Below the pieces are notes generated by a model. It did no database searches. It saw nothing but the letters and a program-made list of their open reading frames with translations, and had not been told where the DNA came from. From Synergistaceae bacterium (GTDB taxonomy: Bacteria; Synergistota; Synergistia; Synergistales; Aminobacteriaceae), in contig JAFPWQ010000281.1 of assembly GCA_017394925.1 (NCBI GenBank), positions 1 through 7,366 on the forward strand: 7,366 nt of DNA. Reading direction: 5' to 3'. The translations under genes were made by a program, and so were the position numbers. Shown piece after piece: positions 1 to 5,888 of this stretch (position 1 is its first letter; each line of letters opens with the position of its first letter).

Positions 1-207
1 GTTATCCTTGTCGGAGGTCTGAGAAGTATTGAGACCATGCAGAACATTCTCGATAATACCAACATTCAGCTGTTATCATTGTCGCGTCCCCTTCTGCGTG
101 AACCTGACCTGCCCGATAAATTCATGAAGGGTACATCCACAACATCAAAATGTATATCATGCAATGCCTGTTATAATTCACATGCTCACAGGTGCGTATT
201 TAGATGA
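1..207 (+). CDS. NADH:flavin oxidoreductase (Old Yellow Enzyme family), C-terminal fragment
   Basis: Frame 1 is open from the window edge to TGA at 205-207, giving the last 68 residues of a protein whose start lies upstream. It begins VILVGGLRS, matching the late strand and phosphate-binding Gly segment of the OYE-type TIM barrel, followed by LSLSRPLLREPDLPDKF, typical of the barrel end in NADH:flavin oxidoreductases. A Cys cluster follows at fragment residues 51, 54, 57 and 65 (C-x2-C-x2-C-x7-C, KCISCNACY then HRCVF). Related enzymes such as 2,4-dienoyl-CoA reductase bind a 4Fe-4S cluster with a similar but differently spaced Cys set and continue into an FAD/NAD domain; this protein stops right after the Cys set, so it is the short single-domain form. 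By family it is an FMN-dependent ene-reductase acting on activated C=C bonds. The substrate is unknown. Its stop overlaps the start of the next gene (ATGA), so the two are probably co-translated. Confidence 0.85.
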   Translation, partial: VILVGGLRSIETMQNILDNTNIQLLSLSRPLLREPDLPDKFMKGTSTTSKCISCNACYNSHAHRCVFR

Positions 208-1070
208 GCGCATATAAACTTAATCTCCCAACGAAACGGGGCAGTGTACTTAACGGCGTATTGTTCAAGAGTGAAAATGTGAAAGCTAAGAGTGCATTAA
301 TCGCTATAACCGGCATTCACGGAAATTTTTACTCGAATCCGTTCTACTATAATATCGGTGATAAATTAAGCTCAAACGCAATCGATTTCATTTACGCACA
401 GACCAATGACGCATTCAACCGAATTGAAACGCTAAACGTCAGGACAGGCAAGCAGGAAGTAATCGGCTCATACAATGAATACTTCAGCTACACGGATGAA
501 GATATTGATGCGTATTTAGACTTCGCAGAGAAAAGCGGCTATGCAAATATCATTCTTGCGGGTCATTCACTGGGAGCTAATAAAGTCATATATTATCTCT
601 CACGTCATCATGATATAAAGAGGGTATCACATTTTCTTCTCATGAGTCCTGCAAATCTCGAATGGCTCATGAATGACGTAACACAGAAAGAAAAAGACAC
701 AGTGCGTTCATTTGTTGAGAACGGAAAAGGCAAGGACATGCTGCCGTTTGCGCTTATGGGCTGGGTTCCGTGCATTGCTGACACGGCTTATAACTGGCTC
801 TTCACTGATACTCTCAATAACGTACATGTTGAATCAGACAAAGATTTTTCGCAGGTCTCAGCGATAACTCACACGGGCGCATTGTTAATTGGAACGTATG
901 ACACATTCACATACGGCAATCCTTCGGGCTTTCTGAGCAATATTAACTCTCACATGAAAAATGCGAATGAAAATCAATTAATCTTCATTGAGGGAACCGG
1001 GCACACGTACCAGAGAAAAGAACGTGAACTTTCAGATAAATTGCTTGAGTTCATGAAAGGATGTGAGTAA
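204..1070 (+). CDS. alpha/beta-fold hydrolase (serine hydrolase, DUF1749-like)
   Basis: A 288-residue soluble protein with no signal peptide. The nucleophile elbow GHSLG is at residues 120-124 (Ser122), after the hydrophobic strand NIILA. The putative oxyanion-hole segment GIHGN is at 37-41. The acid is probably Asp233 (LLIGTYDTF) and the base His267 (EGTGHTY), which completes a Ser-Asp-His triad in the canonical order. The HGNFYSNPF and SYNEYF segments resemble bacterial hydrolases annotated as DUF1749-like; that assignment is from memory. Expected activity is ester, thioester or C-C bond hydrolysis; the substrate cannot be inferred. ATG at 204 overlaps the upstream stop by four bases, with a weak AGGTG Shine-Dalgarno at 190-194, which supports translational coupling. 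The tautomerase gene starts 3 bases after the TAA. It could act as a carboxylesterase or as a hydrolase for ring-cleavage or dienoate products; the neighbours fit the latter but do not prove it. Confidence 0.85.
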   Translation: MSAYKLNLPTKRGSVLNGVLFKSENVKAKSALIAITGIHGNFYSNPFYYNIGDKLSSNAIDFIYAQTNDAFNRIETLNVRTGKQEVIGSYNEYFSYTDEDIDAYLDFAEKSGYANIILAGHSLGANKVIYYLSRHHDIKRVSHFLLMSPANLEWLMNDVTQKEKDTVRSFVENGKGKDMLPFALMGWVPCIADTAYNWLFTDTLNNVHVESDKDFSQVSAITHTGALLIGTYDTFTYGNPSGFLSNINSHMKNANENQLIFIEGTGHTYQRKERELSDKLLEFMKGCE

Positions 1071-1073
1071 ATC

Positions 1074-1421
1074 ATGCCGTTCATCATTGCAAGAGTAAAC
1101 GTAACTTTGAGCAGAGAACATGAAAGAGAAATAAAAGCGCGTCTCGGCCATGCAATAGAATCAGTGCCGGGAAAAAGTGAAAAGAATCTTATGATTGGCT
1201 TTGAGAGTAATTATCATTTCTGGTTACGCGGAGATGACAGCAAACCGGCGGCATATATCGAGGTCAGCATATTCGGGAATGAAAAGCATTACGGTTATGA
1301 CAAGCTCACGTATGAAATTACAGAGGCATTCAATAAAGTACTTGGCATTCCGTCAGAGAATATATACGTCAGGTATGAAGATATAAAAGTCTGGGGTGTG
1401 AATGGCTTCACGATAGAGTAA
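1074..1421 (+). CDS. MIF-like tautomerase (4-oxalocrotonate tautomerase superfamily)
   Basis: A 115-residue protein, the usual length of the MIF branch of the tautomerase superfamily. Pro2 becomes the N-terminal catalytic proline after Met removal. Lys34 in PGKSEK aligns with MIF Lys32, Ile66 in EVSIFG with the Ile64 region, and Tyr98 in ENIYVRYED with Tyr95. The MIF Asn97 position is Arg100 here, and the C-terminal WGVNG resembles the MIF VGWNN segment, so the active site is MIF-like but altered. Such proteins are trimers that interconvert keto and enol forms of alpha-keto acids and related compounds. In bacteria the physiological substrate is rarely known. The gene lies 3 bases after the hydrolase stop; GGA in the AAAGGA just before the hydrolase stop is its only visible ribosome site. 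It is the last gene of the reductase-hydrolase-tautomerase operon. An internal ORF in another frame (1195-1386) is a shadow. Confidence 0.88.
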   Translation: MPFIIARVNVTLSREHEREIKARLGHAIESVPGKSEKNLMIGFESNYHFWLRGDDSKPAAYIEVSIFGNEKHYGYDKLTYEITEAFNKVLGIPSENIYVRYEDIKVWGVNGFTIE

Positions 1422-1482
1422 AAACATAAAAAGTATTTTTCTTTACGCTCATATACAGCCTGAAAAAAAAATTAATGTGATG

Positions 1483-1491
1483 TGTTAGAAT
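1483..1491 (+). promoter_or_regulatory. candidate extended -10 promoter for the 438-aa/sensor-transporter operon
   Basis: TGTTAGAAT matches the extended -10 form (TGn followed by TAGAAT at 1486-1491) and sits 55 bases before the TTG start at 1547. No good -35 is visible at 16-18 bases; the region upstream is an A-run, and CTGAAA at 1460-1465 would give a 20-base spacer. An extended -10 can work without a -35, so this is plausible but unproven. It is the best promoter-like string in the 125-base gap after the tautomerase gene. Confidence 0.4.
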
Positions 1492-1511
1492 GAATTCCTG
1501 AAATATTTATG

Positions 1512-1526
1512 CGTAATTAACGTAAT
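1512..1526 (+). repeat. short direct repeat CGTAAT-n3-CGTAAT in the leader
   Basis: CGTAAT occurs at 1512-1517 and again at 1521-1526, with its reverse complement ATTACG at 1555-1560 inside the first codons of the next gene. The copies lie between the candidate -10 and the Shine-Dalgarno site, where an operator could sit. The motif is only six bases in AT-rich DNA, so chance is a fair explanation. Confidence 0.2.
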
Positions 1527-1530
1527 ATCA

Positions 1531-1537
1531 AAGGCGG
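1531..1537 (+). promoter_or_regulatory. Shine-Dalgarno site deciding the TTG start of the 438-aa protein
   Basis: AAGGCGG, one mismatch from AAGGAGG, ends nine bases before TTG at 1547-1549. In the same reading frame a TAA lies at 1538-1540, so no start further upstream is possible. The next in-frame ATG is at codon 30, far from any ribosome site. This makes the TTG the best start. Confidence 0.65.
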
Positions 1538-1546
1538 TAAGAATAC

Positions 1547-2863
1547 TTGCATACATTACGGGAAATTTTACATCAGTCTCAAATTGAAATCAGTCAGAGC
1601 GTTTACAGGAATTCGGCTTTGCTTGATTTTGTTATGCCTGTAGATGACGGATTTGAACTCAGCAAAGTAAACCTGAAAACCCGGACGTGGCAGAAAATAC
1701 GCTCATATCAGGACACGATTCAAAATCTCTGTAATTCCGCAGAGTATCAGAGGCTTAGTACGGAGCTTGCTAATCTTCAGAATAACGAACATGAAAAGAA
1801 TGAAAAGAAAGCAGAACTTCGTGCAAAAATTCGTCAAATGAAATCGGATATTGCCGGCAAAGCATTTCAAATTAATTTTCCCGGAGCAAATCAAAACGAA
1901 CCGGTTTATGCGATCACGTATAAATCAGGAACGGCCGCCATCGATTTAGAGGAAATCATCGGGACTCACAACGAATTAACCAGTCATCCATGGTTCTTGT
2001 CAGATATTGACTGGTTTGCCGGGCTGAAAAATAATACGCAGGCTCATGATTTGGGCATGGAAGGCGGTTATTGCATTCTCGGCACGGACGAAATGCTTTT
2101 TCACATTTTCTTACACAACGGAGAAGAGCATATTTTTGATTTCAACACGATGCAGGAAATGACTATTGGGAGCGTATTATCATCTAAAGTAGAAACGGCA
2201 TTCTGGGATTTTGTGCAGCAGAATAAAAATTCTATAGAGCGTGTTTCAATTGAATGTGATAAAGACAAGCTGACGACAGATGAATATCAGGAGCTTTATT
2301 ATCTGTTCCGGCTGGCTGATTTCTACAAAGCTAAACTCGTTGTTTCCATTCCCGACATGTCATATGAGAAGACATTCATTAATCTATTTGATCATCTTCC
2401 GGCTGAACTTTTTGAACCTCTTCACAAAAAATTTCTTGAACATTTAGACCGGCTTTCAGATATTTGTATTCAATGGACAGAAAAATTTAAGAATCAATTT
2501 CCTGAAGTCGAAACCGCAATTTTTCACAGACGCGACCCCGAATTCCTGAATTTGTTTTACGAGTGCCGCTCAAAGTATCTCAATGATTATATGAAACGTC
2601 ATTTAACTCAAAACCGGGACGGACGGAGAGACGCAATAATGGATTATATCTGTATGCCTGCTCTCCCGTTTTATAAATGGGGTATGAAAGAAATCATCGA
2701 AGTAAACCGTCTGGAAGAATATCCTTCTATTGAGAAAAGCCGCCGTATTCATAAAGGCAGTGTACGTATACATAGTATGCTTTTTCCTCAGGAGGCCAGC
2801 GGTAACGGAAGAACTTCTTGCTTTTATGCAGGACGGGAATACAAAAAACATATCACAATATAA
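1547..2863 (+). CDS. uncharacterised 438-residue cytosolic protein with coiled coil, paired with sensor-transporter
   Basis: I do not recognise this protein. It starts with TTG (see the Shine-Dalgarno entry). There is no signal peptide and no membrane segment, so it should be cytosolic. Residues about 61-107 are rich in Glu, Lys, Leu and Gln with heptad-like spacing (RLSTELANLQNN, then KKAELRAKIRQMKSDI) and probably form a coiled coil. Residues about 108-220 look like a mixed alpha/beta domain with many aromatics (SHPWFLSDIDWFAGL; GEEHIFDFN). Residues about 228-275 contain two likely beta strands (ERVSIEC; AKLVVSIPDMSY), and the rest, to about 415, is largely helical with a Tyr/Pro-rich stretch (DYICMPALPFYKWGM, 366-380). 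The tail after about residue 416 is less protein-like and a different frame reads well there. The stop lies 14 bases before the sensor-transporter gene, behind the same candidate promoter, so a shared function is likely; an enzyme whose product is exported, or a regulatory partner, are both open. Confidence 0.8.
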   Translation: MHTLREILHQSQIEISQSVYRNSALLDFVMPVDDGFELSKVNLKTRTWQKIRSYQDTIQNLCNSAEYQRLSTELANLQNNEHEKNEKKAELRAKIRQMKSDIAGKAFQINFPGANQNEPVYAITYKSGTAAIDLEEIIGTHNELTSHPWFLSDIDWFAGLKNNTQAHDLGMEGGYCILGTDEMLFHIFLHNGEEHIFDFNTMQEMTIGSVLSSKVETAFWDFVQQNKNSIERVSIECDKDKLTTDEYQELYYLFRLADFYKAKLVVSIPDMSYEKTFINLFDHLPAELFEPLHKKFLEHLDRLSDICIQWTEKFKNQFPEVETAIFHRRDPEFLNLFYECRSKYLNDYMKRHLTQNRDGRRDAIMDYICMPALPFYKWGMKEIIEVNRLEEYPSIEKSRRIHKGSVRIHSMLFPQEASGNGRTSCFYAGREYKKHITI

Positions 2864-2866
2864 ATC

Positions 2867-2872
2867 AGGAGG
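2867..2872 (+). promoter_or_regulatory. Shine-Dalgarno site deciding the start of the sensor-transporter
   Basis: A perfect AGGAGG sits five bases before ATG at 2878. The reading frame is open back to a TTG at 2818, but that start has no ribosome site at the right distance and would overlap the upstream gene. The ATG also places a short basic N-terminus (MFKKIF) directly before the first membrane helix, as expected. Confidence 0.9.
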
Positions 2873-2877
2873 CTTTT

Positions 2878-5844
2878 ATGTTCAAAAAAATATTCGTCAG
2901 CCCTAAGACAGGCATATTTGATATTATTTCAGCTGTATTTTTTTTGCTGTCGTTAGTCGTAATTTTCTTAGCGGGTGCAGACATTTCGAGCTTAAACACG
3001 GAAGATAAAGCTATTGAAATCGGGTATCTTGCAGCTGGTACAGACGGAAATAATTTTTACTTCATTGACAGCGGAAAAAGCCGTGTTGCAGGAATCAAAG
3101 ATAACGCTGTTGAATTTCTCAGGCAGAGCGGAAGCAGCAAAAGCGATTTTTATCAGGCAGAAGACCTTTGCATTGACCCGTCCGATAATTCATTTTATGT
3201 TCTTACTGTGGACTGGGACGGCAGCGGTTATTTGCTCGCGTCTGAACGTATTTTGCATTATGATTCTACAGGCAGTTATATCGATAAGGCCTATGAAGTT
3301 TCATACAAGCCTCAGGACGAAATCAATAAGCACAGAATTTTCGATATTCGTTTCACCGACGGGAAATTAAGTTTTGTCCGGGCTGATGATAAAAACGTTT
3401 CACTTTGTGTCATCGAAAAAGGCAGAATTATTTCTGAAGAATCATATGATTACCCAGATGCGTGGGTCTACTTTCAGAATTTCGCGCATACACCTGACGG
3501 GGCAATTTACGGTGTCGAAAAACGCGGGCATATAATTAAATTCGCAGACAATTCGCAGTCCGTTGTGTATTCTAGTCCGAAAGACAGCAAAGAAGTTCTT
3601 TATGATATAGACATTTCAGATAAAGGGCAGATATATTTTGTGGATATTTACGGCGGAAGAATCTGCAGAGTATTATCTGATAAAACCGCGTTTACTGTTC
3701 TTTTGTCCCAGTCCTTATATGGCAAATCTACGGATGGAAAAGGCGTATCAATCTCAAATGTTTATGCCGGAGGAGATATTTTATTCACTATTTATAATGA
3801 TGAAGCTGTCGGTTTTGATGCAGGCGGAAATGTAAAGTTCAGGCAGAACAGTTTTGCTCTGGGAAAAAGGCAGCTAATAATTTTCGGGATATATACCGCG
3901 ATTTTCACTCTGAGCTTAATTTGTCTGATTTATTTAATGATTCGTGCGGCATGTTATTTTATTTACTGCAAGCCAAAATTTTCCAGAGTTACGATTCTGG
4001 AAATCGGTCTCATTATTTTTACGTTAGTTTTGTCTTCATCGATAATTTACAGTGTCAGCAACCCTTTCCAGTATAATTATCTTGAGCACATTTCAGGGCA
4101 GTTAAAAGACATGGCCATAATCGGAGCAAACAGATTCAATGAAGACTGGCTTAACGGGATTCATAATGCTTCGGATTTCATGAACGAAGATTATTCGGGA
4201 ATTTCTGACCTGTTATATTCAATAACTACGGCGAATCATGATGTCGACAGCAGATACGGAGCTGAAATCGATATTATTGAACCTGACGGAAGAGCTTATG
4301 CGCTTTGTTATACGGACCTTTCAATCGGAACTTATTATCCGCTGGACCCGTCTACACAGGCTGATGTTCAGAAAATTTATGAGACCGGCGAGCCTTCATC
4401 GAGCAAGCCTACGTTATCAGCCGGAGGAACATTTCTTTTCGGGCGTTCACCGATTTTCAACAGGGACGGAAAAGTTGTCGGAGTTCTTGCTGTAGCTCAG
4501 GATAATTACCGCGTCATGGAATTATTCAACAGGATTATCACGAATATAGTCGTCGGGGTAATGCTCTCAATCGTAGCTATGATTTTCTTCATGAATGAGG
4601 GCTTTGCTATAATTCCCGAAATGCGCGAGGAAAAACGTCTCGGAATTAATTTTGCTAGAATCGGAGATAAACCCGCTTCTCTGGCAATGCTGAGAATTCT
4701 TGCCTTCGCTATTGTCTTTGTCCTGAACATGACTTCTTCGTTCCTTCCGGTTTATACGTCCGGCTTCTGGAATGAAACTCTTGGTATTCCTGAGTCAATG
4801 GCCGGTGCTCTGCCTTTATTCGCAAACGCTTTATTTATATCTCTCTCGGCTTTGTTCTGTCCGTTCCTGAACCGCAAAATAGGCTTTAGATTTCTGACTG
4901 CAATCGGAATTATCTGCTGCAGCTCAGGAGATTTATTAGCCGGTTTATCACGGAATTATATTTCTATTCTGCTTGCCTTACTTCTTAACGGTATGGGCTT
5001 CGGAATTTTAACTAACACTATATATCTTACAATCGGAATGATTGAACCTCAGGATAAACAGCAAAAAAGTTTAGTCGGGAATGCCGTAGGAACTTCAGCA
5101 GGAATAAATATCGGAACAATCGTAGGATCTTTCTTAGCGAGCAGTCTGCCTTATCATCAGGTATTCTTCGTAACTTCAACTTTATGGGTTCTGTTAATAT
5201 TTCTTTTCTGGCACGCAGGAAAACAGATTAAACAGCCCGCAGTCGTCAAAGCTGATGCTGAACAGTCTTCATCTGAAGTCAGGAAAAAATTCATACCGTT
5301 CAAAGGCATTATATTATTATTAATTCTGTTTATGCCGTATGCTTTCATAGAAGGCTTCCAGTATTTTTATATTCCCATTCTCATTGATAATTTAGGCTAT
5401 AACCCAACGTATACTTCAGCCTTACTTGTAATCAGGGCGATTTTCGTAATTGCTTTAAGTTCTGCTATGGTTGAAATCGTCTGGGGCAAGCTGAAAAATA
5501 AAGGGGCAATTGCGGCTTATTTAACTGCACTGTCGGCGTGGATGTTAATTGCCAGAACAACAGATTTGCGCGTTGTTATTGTCTCAATAATATTTCTGGG
5601 AATTTCATTCTCATTCGGAAACACCGTGCTGATACAGACATTCCTTGAGAGCGATTACGTTAAGAATATTGAAAACGATACTGCACTGGTTTTATGCAAT
5701 TTCTTCATTGGACTCGGAAATGCTTTAAGCTCAATTGTATTCGGTATTATTTTAGGCAGCGGCTTAATGTTCGGCATGAGCATTTTTTCAGCTATATGCC
5801 TTGTGCTTTTGCTCTTATCATTTATTCTTCTCAGAAAGAAATAA
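2878..5844 (+). CDS. sensor-fused MFS-type membrane protein (beta-propeller + Cache-like + 12-TM MFS module)
   Basis: A 988-residue protein, more than twice the length of a usual MFS carrier. From the ATG at 2878: TM helix at about 13-35; an extracytoplasmic domain at about 40-325 made of repeated strand-turn units with Asp/Gly turns (AHTPDGAIYGV, ISDKGQIYFVD), read as an NHL/SMP-30-like beta-propeller; TM helices at about 332-358 and 371-395 joined by a short basic loop; an extracytoplasmic domain at about 396-556 with the Cache-like ending GRSPIFNRDGKVVGVLAV (522-539) preceded by YETGEP (501); TM helix at about 557-580; a basic linker (EMREEKRLG); then 12 hydrophobic helices from about 602 to the end. 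NRKIGFR between MFS helices 2 and 3 is a degenerate motif A, and a hydrophilic central loop at about 779-808 separates the two six-helix halves. Counting helices puts both sensor domains outside and the MFS N-terminus inside, so the topology is self-consistent. I recall related Cache-MFS proteins ending in a SpoIIE-like phosphatase; none is present here. The likely role is ligand-gated transport or signalling across the membrane. The substrate is unknown. Confidence 0.85.
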   Translation: MFKKIFVSPKTGIFDIISAVFFLLSLVVIFLAGADISSLNTEDKAIEIGYLAAGTDGNNFYFIDSGKSRVAGIKDNAVEFLRQSGSSKSDFYQAEDLCIDPSDNSFYVLTVDWDGSGYLLASERILHYDSTGSYIDKAYEVSYKPQDEINKHRIFDIRFTDGKLSFVRADDKNVSLCVIEKGRIISEESYDYPDAWVYFQNFAHTPDGAIYGVEKRGHIIKFADNSQSVVYSSPKDSKEVLYDIDISDKGQIYFVDIYGGRICRVLSDKTAFTVLLSQSLYGKSTDGKGVSISNVYAGGDILFTIYNDEAVGFDAGGNVKFRQNSFALGKRQLIIFGIYTAIFTLSLICLIYLMIRAACYFIYCKPKFSRVTILEIGLIIFTLVLSSSIIYSVSNPFQYNYLEHISGQLKDMAIIGANRFNEDWLNGIHNASDFMNEDYSGISDLLYSITTANHDVDSRYGAEIDIIEPDGRAYALCYTDLSIGTYYPLDPSTQADVQKIYETGEPSSSKPTLSAGGTFLFGRSPIFNRDGKVVGVLAVAQDNYRVMELFNRIITNIVVGVMLSIVAMIFFMNEGFAIIPEMREEKRLGINFARIGDKPASLAMLRILAFAIVFVLNMTSSFLPVYTSGFWNETLGIPESMAGALPLFANALFISLSALFCPFLNRKIGFRFLTAIGIICCSSGDLLAGLSRNYISILLALLLNGMGFGILTNTIYLTIGMIEPQDKQQKSLVGNAVGTSAGINIGTIVGSFLASSLPYHQVFFVTSTLWVLLIFLFWHAGKQIKQPAVVKADAEQSSSEVRKKFIPFKGIILLLILFMPYAFIEGFQYFYIPILIDNLGYNPTYTSALLVIRAIFVIALSSAMVEIVWGKLKNKGAIAAYLTALSAWMLIARTTDLRVVIVSIIFLGISFSFGNTVLIQTFLESDYVKNIENDTALVLCNFFIGLGNALSSIVFGIILGSGLMFGMSIFSAICLVLLLLSFILLRKK

Positions 5845-5849
5845 AAAAA

Positions 5850-5886
5850 CTCCTCTGGCTATTAACCGGAGGAGCAAATATTTTTT
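5850..5886. terminator. bidirectional intrinsic terminator between convergent genes
   Basis: The nine-base arm CTCCTCTGG at 5850-5858 pairs with CCGGAGGAG at 5866-5874 (eight Watson-Crick pairs and one G-T) around a seven-base loop. On the + strand it is followed by CAAATA and six T (5881-5886). On the - strand the stem is followed at once by seven T, the complement of A 5843-5849. It therefore can stop both the sensor-transporter transcript and the convergent putP transcript. It begins six bases after the sensor-transporter stop and 15 bases lie between the stem and the putP stop. The minus-strand version has the tighter T-tract and should be the stronger one. Confidence 0.9.
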
Positions 5887-5888
5887 CT

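Noticed and set aside
1422..1450. A-run/T-run (AAAAAGTATTTTT) after the tautomerase gene as an intrinsic terminator
   Set aside because: The possible stem is five A-T pairs with a three-base loop and no G-C pair, too weak to call.
2818..2877. Upstream TTG start extending the sensor-transporter by 20 residues
   Set aside because: No ribosome site at the right distance, overlap with the upstream gene, and a perfect AGGAGG serves the ATG at 2878.
4506..4730. Minus-strand open frame inside the sensor-transporter gene
   Set aside because: No family features and fully inside a well-supported gene; a shadow frame, as are the other short internal frames at 1195-1386, 1703-1894, 2603-2851, 3014-3370, 3638-3835, 4238-4495 and 5157-5348.
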